Below are positions 27,490 through 36,523 of a stretch of DNA of 64,000 nt, in pieces. The notes beneath the pieces are model-generated. The model searched no databases. It was not told the DNA's origin and saw nothing but the letters and a program-made list of their open reading frames with translations. The position numbers and the translations under genes are program-made. Each line of letters starts with the position of its first letter. The stretch's first letter is position 1. Source of the stretch: Alteribacter keqinensis (GTDB lineage Bacteria > Bacillota > Bacilli > Bacillales > Salisediminibacteriaceae); assembly GCF_003710255.1 (NCBI RefSeq), contig NZ_RHIB01000002.1, forward strand, positions 310,001 to 374,000, written 5' to 3'.

Positions 27490-28763
27490 GAACTAGTTAA
27501 AGAGCAGCTGCCGTTAAAATCCAAATGACTTCCCGCACCTTTTTTGGTGTTGTTTATAAGCCTTTCAAACGCTGCTGCTACACGGTTTTTCCTCCGCTTA
27601 AGTACGCCGTTTTCCATCCTTAGGTCATATAAGCCGAACGGAAGCAGCTCTTCCTCAACGGGTTTTCCTGATGTGCGGTACCCCCAGTCCACGAGATCCA
27701 TAAATGGAAACCAGGTTAATCCGCGCAGTGGAATGCCTTCCCTGACCATGCCACATGAGGCGGCATAACATTCTTCCAGCCATGATATTCTTTCATTTTC
27801 CGAGCCTCTGAAGCTTGTTTCCGTAATCATCACAGGCCGGTTATAGCGCTTGTGAAAAGTACTGATGATAGACTTCAGTTCTCTCCCCCCACCCAGGACA
27901 TGAGGATAAATAACGAACCCTTTTTCATCCCTTTTCACTTCATGAACACTGAACTGAGGGTAATAATTGACGCCGATCATATCAAAATCTATTGGATTGT
28001 GTTGAAACCATTCCAGTGAAGAAGGGGCTGTTCCATAGCGGGTCATTAACGGATACAGCATATGAGATTTATCGATCCTCCCCCGAAGAAGCTCCCACAT
28101 CACCATGCTGTTTTCATTCCACAATTCGGCTTCACCCTGGAGGAGCGGGTCGTACGTAAAGTAATGTTTAGTAGCATCCACATGTATGAAGATTGCATCC
28201 GGTACGACGTCCCTTACCGCGTTTACAGTGTGCACAATTCCTTTGCCAAGCTGTATCACAAGACTGTAAAAACCGCCGAGACCCGTCTGATAAGGCGGCC
28301 AGACACCGTTCAGTCCGCAAAACTCAGCGTTCACGTAAGGTTCATTGAGAGGCGTGTAATATTTTATGAAACTGCCGTATCTCTCAGCAAACGCCCTTGC
28401 ATAACGTGCCACATACTCCGGATACCCGCCATTGGAAAATTCATTCTTCAGCCAGTGCGGAGTACCATAATGCATAAGATCAATAACCGGTATGAGTACC
28501 GAACTTTCCCTGAAGTAGTTCATCACCTGATCAACCCACGACCAGTCAAACACATTCTCCTCCGGCTCTACCTTGTGCCAGGGAATACCGTACCTGATCA
28601 TGGTTACGCCAAGGTTTTTCGCCCTGTCCAGATCTTCTTTCCAGTATCGGTAGTGCTGGGTCAGTTCATATTCATCGAGCGGACGTTCTCCTCTTTCAAC
28701 CTGCGTCACAAAGGTATTTTCAATGCCAACTGCCCATAAAAAGGGTAACTTCAACTGAACCAT
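27486..28763 (-). CDS. Family 1-like glycoside hydrolase
   Basis: Intracellular TIM-barrel glycosidase, 425 residues. The acid/base motif LNEP (Glu141) and nucleophile motif ITETSF (Glu315) fit GH clan A, and IRYGIPWHKVEP near residue 56 is GH1-like. It is divergent from classical GH1 enzymes and a neighbouring clan-A family is possible. It starts eight bases after the upstream GH43 stop, so the two share a transcript. Confidence 0.78.
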   Translation of the reverse strand: MVQLKLPFLWAVGIENTFVTQVERGERPLDEYELTQHYRYWKEDLDRAKNLGVTMIRYGIPWHKVEPEENVFDWSWVDQVMNYFRESSVLIPVIDLMHYGTPHWLKNEFSNGGYPEYVARYARAFAERYGSFIKYYTPLNEPYVNAEFCGLNGVWPPYQTGLGGFYSLVIQLGKGIVHTVNAVRDVVPDAIFIHVDATKHYFTYDPLLQGEAELWNENSMVMWELLRGRIDKSHMLYPLMTRYGTAPSSLEWFQHNPIDFDMIGVNYYPQFSVHEVKRDEKGFVIYPHVLGGGRELKSIISTFHKRYNRPVMITETSFRGSENERISWLEECYAASCGMVREGIPLRGLTWFPFMDLVDWGYRTSGKPVEEELLPFGLYDLRMENGVLKRRKNRVAAAFERLINNTKKGAGSHLDFNGSCSLTSS

Positions 28764-28771
28764 TCCTCCCT

Positions 28772-29857
28772 TTACTCGTTCGTTACCGGCCCTTCCTGCA
28801 ACCCGCTGCCCGGACTGCCGTTCTCAATTTCAGGCCATCCGTCATTCCACACAATTCTGTCAAGCATCAACGGGCGCCTCGTCACTCCACTTCCGATCCA
28901 GGGGTTTTCCTTATCGATGGCGTGGTAGATCATCCAGTCTTCCCCAGCCTCATCGGTAATGACCGCATTGTGTCCCGGTCCGGCAAACGCGTCACTTCCC
29001 GTAAGAATTAAACTGCCGCTCGATTCATTGAGGTCATTCCCTTCTTTATCAAGATAGGGACCTTTAAGATTATCGGCTTTCCCCACGGATACACGGTACT
29101 CGCTCCACTGCCCTTCACAGCAGGATCCTTTTGAACCGAAGAAATAAAAGCTTCCTTCACGCTCAATAATGTAAGGTGCTTCAAAATCAGTTCCTGCGAT
29201 CTGAAACTTTTCCCCGGTATAACCCAATCCATCTTCGGTCAGCTCAATTCCCCATATTCCATACCAGCTCCCCCAAAATAAATAGGGGGTTCCTTCATCC
29301 ACATATAATTGGGGATCAATGGAGTTTGGAACGCCGATTTCCTCACTGTCAAAGAGTTTTCCCTGATCTTCAAAGGGACCTTCAGGCGCATCCGATACAG
29401 CGACTCCGACTGCAGGATTAGCATCCCCCCAAGTAGACTGGGAGTAATACAAGTAGTACTTTCCGTTAAAGAAGGAGATATCAGGTGCCCAAATTCCCCC
29501 GTCCTCTTTCCAGTCCGGCTTTTCATGAAATGCTTCTCCCACATACTCCCAGTCTGTCAGGTTTCTGGAGCGGACGATCGGGACCACTCTCGAACCCATC
29601 CCATCACCCCAGTTATCTTCGGTACCGTACACATAATAGAAACCATCCTCAGCTTTGATTATGGAAGGGTCTGCGATAACCGGTTCAAAAACAGGGTTTT
29701 GATATTCTGTACCCACTGCCGCTGAATCCTTCTCCCTTTCAAATAAAAAATAAAACAAAATTCCCGATGAAACGACTAAAGCTAAAGCAGCGATTCCGAT
29801 CCGCCTGCCATTCACCTTTTTCTTTTCCCCGGAATGTTGCATGCCTTCTTTCTCCAC
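28772..29857 (-). CDS. Membrane-anchored glycoside hydrolase family 43 protein
   Basis: 361 residues. An N-terminal basic stretch and hydrophobic helix (about 19-40) act as anchor or uncleaved signal, placing the propeller outside the cell. GH43 marks: FEPVIADPSIIKAEDGFYYV (partial) with base Asp63, IWAPDISFFNGKYYLYYS, SIDPQLYVDEGTPYLFWGS, and GPGHNAVI. Resembles arabinanases/arabinosidases. The start is uncertain: GTG 29857 as listed, or ATG 29842, which has a GGAGAAAG-type site. First gene of the minus-strand half of cluster 1; it could trim polymers before import. Confidence 0.85.
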   Translation of the reverse strand: MEKEGMQHSGEKKKVNGRRIGIAALALVVSSGILFYFLFEREKDSAAVGTEYQNPVFEPVIADPSIIKAEDGFYYVYGTEDNWGDGMGSRVVPIVRSRNLTDWEYVGEAFHEKPDWKEDGGIWAPDISFFNGKYYLYYSQSTWGDANPAVGVAVSDAPEGPFEDQGKLFDSEEIGVPNSIDPQLYVDEGTPYLFWGSWYGIWGIELTEDGLGYTGEKFQIAGTDFEAPYIIEREGSFYFFGSKGSCCEGQWSEYRVSVGKADNLKGPYLDKEGNDLNESSGSLILTGSDAFAGPGHNAVITDEAGEDWMIYHAIDKENPWIGSGVTRRPLMLDRIVWNDGWPEIENGSPGSGLQEGPVTNE

Positions 29858-29907
29858 CAGCCCATTCTCCCCTTCCAGACTAAAAGATTTAGAATATTGT
29901 CTCTTTT

Positions 29908-29937
29908 ACAATAGCTGATCAACCGGACAAAAATCAA
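29908..29937 (-). promoter_or_regulatory. Possible sigma-A promoter of the GH43/GH1-like unit
   Basis: On the minus strand TTGATT-N18-TATTGT, 51 bases before the GH43 start. Confidence 0.4.
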
Positions 29938-29938
29938 G

Positions 29939-29958
29939 GTTAGTAAATTAATTTAACT
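29939..29958. promoter_or_regulatory. ROK-type operator half-sites in the divergent control region
   Basis: GTTAGTAAATTAATTTAAC, which on the minus strand reads GTTAAATTAATTTACTAAC, related to the perfect dyad at 27433-27456. Confidence 0.45.
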
Positions 29959-29975
29959 TTTTATTTTAAATTTCC

Positions 29976-30004
29976 TTGCCACTTTTCCATGTATGCGCTA
30001 TCAT
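29976..30004 (+). promoter_or_regulatory. Sigma-A promoter of the cluster 1 ABC transporter
   Basis: TTGCCA-N17-TATCAT. Confidence 0.6.
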
Positions 30005-30016
30005 TAACTCAAATAA

Positions 30017-30031
30017 GTTAAGTAATTTAAC
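30017..30031. promoter_or_regulatory. Operator dyad at the ABC transporter promoter
   Basis: GTTAAGTAATTTAAC starting 13 bases after the -10 box, where bound repressor would block transcription. Same half-site as at 27433-27456. Confidence 0.5.
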
Positions 30032-30124
30032 ATACCTACCGAATTAAATGTCTGTATTTTCTGTCAAGTATCTCAGCACGACGGGTAGAGATACCCTTTA
30101 TATTAATCTTTTATTTTAGGGGGA

Positions 30125-31444
30125 ATGATGATGAAAAAGTACAGGAAGTGGCTTATGACAGCTTCGGCTGCAGCACTGTTAACCGTAGTCGGCTGCAGTG
30201 AGCCGGAGCAGCAAAGTTCCGGAGAAGATGGCGTTGATGGGGAAACGGAGACAGACCTTCCCGGAGATGTGGAAGAAGCCGAAATTACATTGGATTTCTG
30301 GAACGGTTTTACCGGACCCGATGGAGATGACATTGCTCAAATCATCGCAGAGTTCAATGAATTACATGAAGGTGAAATTGCCATCCGGACACAAACCATG
30401 CCTTGGGATAACTTTTACGATCAATACAGAACGGTCGTTACAAGCGGTGAAGCACCGGACATTGCCGTTATGCACCTTGATTCAATTGCCGGTTATGCAA
30501 GGTATGATCTACTAACACCACTTGACGAACTTGCCGCAGACATAGGTCTTGAGGCAGACGACTTCATTACAGAAGTATGGGAAGCAGGAGAATATGAAGG
30601 AAGCCGTTACGGCATTCCTTTGGATGTGCACCCTCTCGCCCTTTACTACAATATAGACTTACTTGAAGAAGCCGGGTACAGTGAACCGCCAGCCACTTAT
30701 GATGAGCTTGTTGAAATGTCACTTGCGGTACAGGAAGAAACGGACGCATACGGAATTGCAATGCCGGTTTACTGGCCGAGTAATATGATTTTCTACTCTT
30801 CCCTTATGTCTCACAGAGGGCAGTCTGTTGATGCTGAAGATGGAATTACACCTCTTTACAACAGCCCGGAAGGAGAAGAAGCCCTTCAGAAAATGGTAGA
30901 CCTTGTTTTTGAACATGAGGTTTCTCCTTCTGATGTGCAGGCTGATGGAGAAGTAACCTTATTCCGTCAGGGGAACAGCGCGTTCCACATTAACGGGATC
31001 TGGATGATTTCTGGATTCGAAGAACAGGACGGGTTGAATTTCGCCACAGCACCTGTACCGCAATTCGGAAGTGAAGAAGCGGTATGGGCCGGGTCCCATA
31101 ACTTTGTTCTCCCTAAGCAGGAGGAAGAAGATCCAGAAAGACTTGAAGCTTCGATGAAATTCATTCAATATGTTTCCGAGAACAGCCTGCAATGGGCAAA
31201 AGCCGGACAGGTCCCGGCCACTTATTCCGTTTTGGAAAGTGACGAATTCCAGGAGCTTGAGCACCAGTACAATGCCTCCCAGCAGCAATTTGTCTTTCCT
31301 CCATCGTCACCGTTTTATGGTGATGCCTGGGGTCCTACAGGCCCGGCTGTGGACGAAGCCATGCTTGGCCAGCTTACTCCGGCTGAAGCGTTGGAGCGGG
31401 CAGCCCGTGAAGGAGAAGAAAACGCCAGAGATGCATCTCAGTAA
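30125..31444 (+). CDS. Sugar ABC transporter substrate-binding lipoprotein (cluster 1)
   Basis: Extracellular family-1 solute-binding protein, 439 residues, with lipobox TVVGC (Cys24) followed by an acidic linker of about 35 residues. Typical features: LDFWNGFTGPDG near residue 57, ALYYNIDLLEEAGY near 172, and a C-terminal WGPTGPAVDEAM. Three consecutive ATG codons follow AGGGGG; the third (30131) has the best spacing. It feeds the permeases at 31527 and 32483. No ATPase gene is present, so a shared MsmX-type ATPase is likely. Substrate probably an oligosaccharide handled by the neighbouring GH43/GH2/GH1-like enzymes. Confidence 0.92.
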   Translation: MMMKKYRKWLMTASAAALLTVVGCSEPEQQSSGEDGVDGETETDLPGDVEEAEITLDFWNGFTGPDGDDIAQIIAEFNELHEGEIAIRTQTMPWDNFYDQYRTVVTSGEAPDIAVMHLDSIAGYARYDLLTPLDELAADIGLEADDFITEVWEAGEYEGSRYGIPLDVHPLALYYNIDLLEEAGYSEPPATYDELVEMSLAVQEETDAYGIAMPVYWPSNMIFYSSLMSHRGQSVDAEDGITPLYNSPEGEEALQKMVDLVFEHEVSPSDVQADGEVTLFRQGNSAFHINGIWMISGFEEQDGLNFATAPVPQFGSEEAVWAGSHNFVLPKQEEEDPERLEASMKFIQYVSENSLQWAKAGQVPATYSVLESDEFQELEHQYNASQQQFVFPPSSPFYGDAWGPTGPAVDEAMLGQLTPAEALERAAREGEENARDASQ

Positions 31445-31472
31445 TATGGATGAATGATCGACCAACATTTAT

Positions 31473-31507
31473 ACGAATAAGGAGGGGGGAATCCCCTCCT
31501 TATTCGT
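31473..31507 (+). promoter_or_regulatory. Intercistronic hairpin after the cluster 1 binding-protein gene
   Basis: Perfect 15-bp stem (ACGAATAAGGAGGGG and complement) with a 5-base loop, not followed by a T-tract. Likely protects the binding-protein mRNA or lowers downstream expression. Confidence 0.7.
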
Positions 31508-31526
31508 TAAATAGGAGAGGAAATGT

Positions 31527-32450
31527 ATGAATCGAACAAGCACCAGTCCCCGTCCGAACAAAAAAACAGATTGGAAAGAAAAGCTCACACCGCTCTTTTT
31601 CCTTGCACCACATCTGATTTTCTTCATTATCTTTTTGGCCTATCCTACCATATACGGGTTTATTATCAGTTTTCACAGCTGGAACTTTTTCACCGACATG
31701 CAGTTTGTCGGTCTGCAAAACTACGCAAACATTCTCTGGAACAGCGAAAGTCTCTATTTTGACTATTTTTGGTCTGCATTTCGGGCCACCCTGATTTTTG
31801 TCGTCATGAGTGTTCCTTTTCTTGTCATTATTCCTTTATTTCTGGCCATGGCGATTCACACACGTCCTGTGGGACACAATTTTTTCAGGGCCCTGTTTTA
31901 TGCACCGAGCCTTTTATCCGTTGTAACCGTTGTTCTTATCTGGATCTGGCTTCTTGATACAAATGCAGGTCTTGTAAACTACTATCTCGGCACAATCGGT
32001 CTCGACAATGTTCCGTGGCTTACCCGGACACCGTGGGTCTGGATTTCACTCGTTGTAATGACGATCTGGTGGACAATCGGTACAAATATGATCCTCTTCC
32101 TTGCCGGACTCGGTGAAATTCCCGACCAGCTTTATGAAGCAGCAAAAATAGACGGAGCAAACCGGTTCAAACAGTTTATTCACGTGACACTGCCCGGCCT
32201 GAAGGGACCTATGGCCTTTGTCGTCGTCATGACAACCCTGGCTTCCTTTAACGTAATGGCCCAGCCGCAGCTTGCTACAGGAGGCGGACCCGGCTACGAA
32301 ACCCGTGTTTTGATTTTATACATCTATGAAGTCGGCTTTACCGGAGGGAATCCCCGTGCAGGTCTGGCAGCAGCCATGTCCGTTGTTCTCGGGATGATTT
32401 TACTCAGTATCAGCCTCATCCAGTTTAAACTTATGACGAAGGAAAAATAA
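31527..32450 (+). CDS. Sugar ABC transporter permease, MalF/UgpA type (cluster 1)
   Basis: 307 residues with six main transmembrane helices. The cytoplasmic EAA loop, LYEAAKIDGANRFKQFIHVT near residue 208, contacts the ATPase. Second gene of the transporter operon, with GGAGAGG upstream. Pairs with the MalG-type permease that follows. Confidence 0.93.
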   Translation: MNRTSTSPRPNKKTDWKEKLTPLFFLAPHLIFFIIFLAYPTIYGFIISFHSWNFFTDMQFVGLQNYANILWNSESLYFDYFWSAFRATLIFVVMSVPFLVIIPLFLAMAIHTRPVGHNFFRALFYAPSLLSVVTVVLIWIWLLDTNAGLVNYYLGTIGLDNVPWLTRTPWVWISLVVMTIWWTIGTNMILFLAGLGEIPDQLYEAAKIDGANRFKQFIHVTLPGLKGPMAFVVVMTTLASFNVMAQPQLATGGGPGYETRVLILYIYEVGFTGGNPRAGLAAAMSVVLGMILLSISLIQFKLMTKEK

Positions 32451-32482
32451 CGCCCTCATGCACGGGAACAGGAGGATTACCT

Positions 32483-33316
32483 ATGGCTCTTGAAGATAAA
32501 AAATCGAAATGGATCAGTTTTACCTTTCTAAGTATGATGGCATTATTCTGGATCCTGCCTTTGATATGGGTTGTCTCAACATCTTTAAAACCCGAAAGTC
32601 AGGCCATATCCTGGCCGATTCGCTGGATCCCTGAAACGCTGACCTTCGACAACTACCGCGACGTGATGCTGCGTCAGGATGTACCTATTTTGCGCTGGTT
32701 TTGGAACAGCTTTCTTATTGCCACTATTCATACCGCCCTGATGCTTTTATTCAACTCCATGTCAGCCTACGCCTTTGCCCGATTACAGTTCCGGGGAAGA
32801 GACCTCCTCTTCTGGTCACTGATGGGAACGATGATGATCCCTCCAGTCATGAACCTTGTTCCGTTATACGGTTTGATCAGTACGTTTGGGTGGGTTAATA
32901 ATTACGCAGCCATGATATTTCCGGGGCTTGCCAGTGTATTCGGCATCTTCCTGCTGCGTCAGTTTTTCATCTCCATTCCCCACGAGCTTGAGGAAGCTGC
33001 ACGGATTGACGGCGCAGGTCATTTTTACATTTACCGCAAAATCATCCTGCCCCTGTCCAAACCATCTCTCGTAGTACTGGCTTTGTTTACATTCATGGCG
33101 AACTGGAACGACTACTTGTGGCCTCTCATCGTCACAACAAGTGCAGATATGAGAACACTGCCGGTAGGATTGGCCATAATGCAGGGACAATTCAATATCC
33201 AGTTTGCTAAACTGATGGCAGCAACCATTTTCTCCGCGCTTCCTGTTATCATCTTGTTCATGTTTGCCCAGCGCTTTATTGTTAAAGGAATCGCATTATC
33301 TGGAATTAAAGGATAG
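32483..33316 (+). CDS. Sugar ABC transporter permease, MalG/UgpE type (cluster 1)
   Basis: 277 residues, six transmembrane helices, EAA loop ELEEAARIDGAGHFYIYRKI near residue 170 and the conserved C-terminal KGIALSGIKG. Its stop directly abuts the start of the DUF624 gene. Confidence 0.94.
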   Translation: MALEDKKSKWISFTFLSMMALFWILPLIWVVSTSLKPESQAISWPIRWIPETLTFDNYRDVMLRQDVPILRWFWNSFLIATIHTALMLLFNSMSAYAFARLQFRGRDLLFWSLMGTMMIPPVMNLVPLYGLISTFGWVNNYAAMIFPGLASVFGIFLLRQFFISIPHELEEAARIDGAGHFYIYRKIILPLSKPSLVVLALFTFMANWNDYLWPLIVTTSADMRTLPVGLAIMQGQFNIQFAKLMAATIFSALPVIILFMFAQRFIVKGIALSGIKG

Positions 33317-33982
33317 ATGGCTATGAAACAGGCAATGACTGTATTTTACCGCTCCATTTTTGATACGTACCAGCATCTCTGGACCCTCGTCTGGGCAACG
33401 ATGCTCTGGTGGATCTGTATCCTCCCGGTTGTAACATCCGGGCCTGCCACTGCAGGGTTGTTTTATGTTGTGAAAAAAATCCGGAACGGTGAGCCGGCTG
33501 TGCCGGGAGATTTCTTTAAAGGGGCACATAAATACAAGGGAATCGGGCTGAAGATCTCATGCTGCTCCATATTTATCACCGTACCGGGAGGCATCTATTT
33601 TTTCATCCTCCTTGGCACCGGTTCGTTTATTGCTTATTTTACAGCGATGATTATTTTATATATGGTTCTGATGTGGTTCCTGCTTCTTCTTTATGTGATG
33701 CCATTAATGGTAGAGCAGGACATTCACAGCCTGTCTCTTCTGCTGAAAAGATCCTTCCGTCTCTTAAGTGAAAACTATCTGTTTACCATTAACATGGCAC
33801 TGTACCTATTACTCCTCACATTCTTCAGTACGGTCATAACCATTATAATGGCTGTGTGGGCTGGATGGATAGCGAAAAATGCCTATAACGCTCTCATCTT
33901 TTTGCTCCATAAACACGAGGTCGCCGACTATGAGTTCAGCGGTGACGTATCCTGGAAAGGCGCATGGCGTACGTGGAAATAA
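33317..33982 (+). CDS. DUF624 (YesL-like) membrane protein
   Basis: 221-residue membrane protein with about five hydrophobic segments and an opening typical of DUF624 (TLVWATMLWWICILPVVTSGPATAGLFY, residues 20-47, partially quoted as LPVVTSGPATAGLFY). Proteins of this family sit in sugar-importer operons of Bacillaceae (YesL beside rhamnogalacturonan genes) and are thought to assist uptake, but their mechanism is unknown. Start abuts the preceding stop, so it is part of the operon. Confidence 0.85.
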   Translation: MAMKQAMTVFYRSIFDTYQHLWTLVWATMLWWICILPVVTSGPATAGLFYVVKKIRNGEPAVPGDFFKGAHKYKGIGLKISCCSIFITVPGGIYFFILLGTGSFIAYFTAMIILYMVLMWFLLLLYVMPLMVEQDIHSLSLLLKRSFRLLSENYLFTINMALYLLLLTFFSTVITIIMAVWAGWIAKNAYNALIFLLHKHEVADYEFSGDVSWKGAWRTWK

Positions 33983-34102
33983 CAGAAGTGCCCGGATATC
34001 ATCCGAATGACATTTAATTAAAAGATTGGTAAAATTCAGGTACAACCTGTCTCTTTATTTTTGAATCTTTATGATCCTATGAATAGAATAGAGGTTCCCA
34101 TT

Positions 34103-35323
34103 ATGCATTACGTTCCTAAAAAAGGAAGCTTTGAAAGCATGAAATCGACGAATAAATCCTCCGTACTCAACCTCATCCGGGTGAGAGGACCGATTTCCCG
34201 TGCCGACATTGCCAAAATTACAAAGTTAACCCCTCCCACGGTCAGTACGATTGTGGCAGAGCTTCTTACTGAAGATATTATTTACGAAAAACAAGGTACA
34301 GGCAAAGCCACCGGCGGCAGAAAACCATTCATGCTAAGCCTCTCTGATTCGTCCTATTATGTCGTAGGTGTATACGCGGCAGCTGAGGTCGTCCACACCG
34401 TCCTTTCCAACTTAAAGGGCGACATCGTATCAGAGAAAAAATCACCTGTACCAGACCCGGCAACAAAAGATCAGTTTCTCCGCCTCCTTGATGCCGAGAT
34501 CAAAAATCAGCTGGAGCAAAACAACATTACAAAACAATCTGTATTAGGAATAGGGGTGGCCATGCATGGTCTGGTAGACCCCGATAAAGGCATTGCTCTC
34601 TTCTCCCCTCACTTAAACCTTGAAAACATTCCTGTTAAGGAGTACTTGGAGGAAAGAATAAAGGTGCCTGTTTTAATCGAAAACGATGTTCGCGCCCTTT
34701 CGTTGGCCGAAAGCTGGTACGGTGAAGGACAGGAAGTATCCGATTTTATCTGCCTGAGTGTCGGTCTTGGCGTAGGATCCGGGATTTTTATCAACAATGA
34801 TATTTACAAAGGCCCTTACAATACATCAGGCGAAATCGGACACACCATTGTGGATGTCAACGGTCCAAGGTGTCGCTGCGGAAATTACGGATGTCTGGAA
34901 GCATTCGCCTCAGAGTACGCAGTTGTAAATAAAATAAAGAAAGACCTGCGGCTCGGCAAGACAACCCTCATTCGTGATTGGCTCAACGATGAACGTGAGT
35001 TAACGTTTGACCTTGTGATGAAAGCCGCTGATCAGGGAGACCGTCTTGCCTGTGACACCCTTCAGGAATCAGGGCGGTTCTTAGGCATTGCCATTGCGAA
35101 CCTTTATAACCTGCTTACCCCTTCAAAAATCATTTTGGAAGGCCGTATTTTTAAAGCTGGTGAGATGGTGTTGGAACCGATGAAACAAATGATCAAACAA
35201 TGTTCCATTCAGCACAGCATTAATGAAGATACGATCGTTTTATCCAGACTCGGGAAAAAAGGAATGGTCGTCGGCGCCTATACCCTCGTCCTGCGGGAGT
35301 TGTTTACGCCAGGAATCTCTTAA
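34103..35323 (+). CDS. ROK family transcriptional regulator (cluster 1)
   Basis: XylR/NagC-type repressor, 406 residues from ATG 34103 (AGAGG eight bases upstream; the longer frame begins at 34061). N-terminal winged helix-turn-helix (GPISRADIAKITKLTPPTVSTIV), then a ROK sugar-binding/kinase-like domain with the zinc motif CRCGNYGC and GEIGHT. Likely binds the GTTAAGTAA-type dyads before the GH and transporter genes and releases them when an imported sugar is present. Confidence 0.9.
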   Translation: MHYVPKKGSFESMKSTNKSSVLNLIRVRGPISRADIAKITKLTPPTVSTIVAELLTEDIIYEKQGTGKATGGRKPFMLSLSDSSYYVVGVYAAAEVVHTVLSNLKGDIVSEKKSPVPDPATKDQFLRLLDAEIKNQLEQNNITKQSVLGIGVAMHGLVDPDKGIALFSPHLNLENIPVKEYLEERIKVPVLIENDVRALSLAESWYGEGQEVSDFICLSVGLGVGSGIFINNDIYKGPYNTSGEIGHTIVDVNGPRCRCGNYGCLEAFASEYAVVNKIKKDLRLGKTTLIRDWLNDERELTFDLVMKAADQGDRLACDTLQESGRFLGIAIANLYNLLTPSKIILEGRIFKAGEMVLEPMKQMIKQCSIQHSINEDTIVLSRLGKKGMVVGAYTLVLRELFTPGIS

Positions 35324-35340
35324 ATGCCTCTTGTTTTCTT

Positions 35341-35374
35341 AAGACTGTCAACCAATTGTTGACAGTCTTTTTTC
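35341..35374 (+). terminator. Rho-independent terminator after the cluster 1 ROK gene
   Basis: AAGACTGTCAAC-CAATT-GTTGACAGTCTT, perfect 12-bp stem followed by TTTTTC. Confidence 0.9.
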
Positions 35375-35496
35375 AGTTGGCCTCTAACAGAATCATTCCG
35401 AAGGCAACCTTGTCAAAAATCCTCTTTCACCTTTAGCATCCACATAAATACAGGCCCCTGACCTTTGTTCTATTAATGAATCGTAATGGAAACTGA

Positions 35497-35643
35497 CTAT
35501 TGCTTCATTCTCGACTGAAGATTTTCAATGGCCCTTGTTAAATTCTCAATGCGTTTTTCAAACCTCGTTAACAGATAAAACGCGACCAAAACCGGAAACC
35601 CTACATTCCCTGCAATGATTGCCCAGTCCGGAATCGTCTCCAT
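35497..35643 (-). CDS. yvrJ: YvrJ-family small membrane protein
   Basis: A 48-residue gene. The ATG at 35643 has AAGGAGGGAAAAGG upstream, and the TAG stop is at 35497-35499. The sequence opens METIPDWAIIAGNVGFPVLV, a single transmembrane segment with the NVGFP signature of YvrJ proteins, followed by an amphipathic charged C-terminus (FEKRIENLTRAIENLQSRM). In B. subtilis yvrJ lies beside the two-subunit sigma factor SigO/RsoA; here it is divergent from an equivalent pair. Small one-helix proteins of this look include holin-like partners of lysins, but a holin role here is inference only. Confidence 0.85.
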   Translation of the reverse strand: METIPDWAIIAGNVGFPVLVAFYLLTRFEKRIENLTRAIENLQSRMKQ

Positions 35644-35802
35644 CCTTTTCCCTCCTTCTTTTCAGCCACTGTTTTGGATCTGCACACATGCCCCCATCGT
35701 CATCACGCCGTTCTCCCCTGACCTGATACCTGTAAAAGAGGGAATCCGCCTAGGTCTTCACAACCAAAAAGAGATAACCACTTGTTTCATCTGTTTATTT
35801 AT

Positions 35803-35833
35803 CCGAAAATAGGAACAAATGTTCGTATTTTGG
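35803..35833. promoter_or_regulatory. LexA-like (SOS) box in the divergent YvrJ/sigma-factor promoter region
   Basis: The core GGAACAAATGTTCG at 35811-35824 matches the Bacillus LexA/DinR consensus CGAACRNRYGTTCG at 13 of 14 positions. It is embedded in a longer imperfect dyad, CCGAAAATA...TATTTTGG. It lies 61 bases before the sigma gene's ribosome-binding site region and about 160 bases from the yvrJ start, so it could control either or both. LexA binding is inferred from the match. Confidence 0.65.
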
Positions 35834-35893
35834 TTGTTAAATTGATTGGCATGAACCCTTTAAATGGTAACCAAACACCTTAGGAGGAAAGCG

Positions 35894-36523
35894 ATGCTAA
35901 AAAAGAAAAACACTGAAAAGCATCTCATTAATCGTTTTAGAGAGCGTCACCCTGCAATTTCAGATAATCCTTTATTTAATTCGTTTCTAAATGACCATAC
36001 ACACCGATCCTTACTGACTGATGTTCTAAAGCACCCTACCGATAACAATAAGGCCGCAGCACTTGACCGGGCGTTCAGAGATTATTTCACCGGAGTGAGA
36101 ATGATCAATTACCTTTCACAGACACTGTATTGGGAAGCAGTCAGTTATGACAAAAAAAGAAGAGAGACTTCTATCACCTTCCCCCTGATCCTGGATCAAC
36201 CCATAAAAGAAGAGGATTCAGCGGTGGTTGAAACTATCGAAGCGGACGAGCGGGTTGAAGACGAAGTGATCGAAGGGGAGCATCTGGCTTTGCATGAACG
36301 AATTGAAAACCCTAAGCTCCAAAAAGGTCTTCAAAAGCTTACCCACCGTCAGCAGGAAGTGCTTCAATTGATTTACGGGGAAGAAAAAACAATGACAGAA
36401 GCTGCACATGAACTTGGTGTCAGCCAGCAGGCGGTCTCAAAAATACACCGCTCAGCCATCAAAAAATTGAAACGTTCGTTGAAGGGAGGAGTATTAGATG
36501 AAGGAATGGCGGATGCTGATTGA
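35894..36523 (+). CDS. Split sigma factor large subunit, sigma-O (YvrI)-like
   Basis: RNA polymerase sigma-70-family protein of 209 residues from ATG 35894, which follows AGGAGG. The C-terminal 60 residues form a clear sigma region 4 helix-turn-helix (LTHRQQEVLQLIYGEEKTMT then EAAHELGVSQQAVSKIHRSA). The N-terminal part has only a partial region 2. The overlapping next gene encodes a RsoA-like protein that would supply the missing region-2 helix, as in B. subtilis SigO/RsoA. A LexA-like box lies upstream. Target promoters are unknown; the amidase and yvrJ are the obvious local candidates. Confidence 0.82.
   Translation: MLKKKNTEKHLINRFRERHPAISDNPLFNSFLNDHTHRSLLTDVLKHPTDNNKAAALDRAFRDYFTGVRMINYLSQTLYWEAVSYDKKRRETSITFPLILDQPIKEEDSAVVETIEADERVEDEVIEGEHLALHERIENPKLQKGLQKLTHRQQEVLQLIYGEEKTMTEAAHELGVSQQAVSKIHRSAIKKLKRSLKGGVLDEGMADAD

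Noticed and set aside
31473-31507. Transcription terminator ending a monocistronic binding-protein gene
   Set aside because: The stem is strong but has no T-tract, and permease genes with the same direction and function follow at once.
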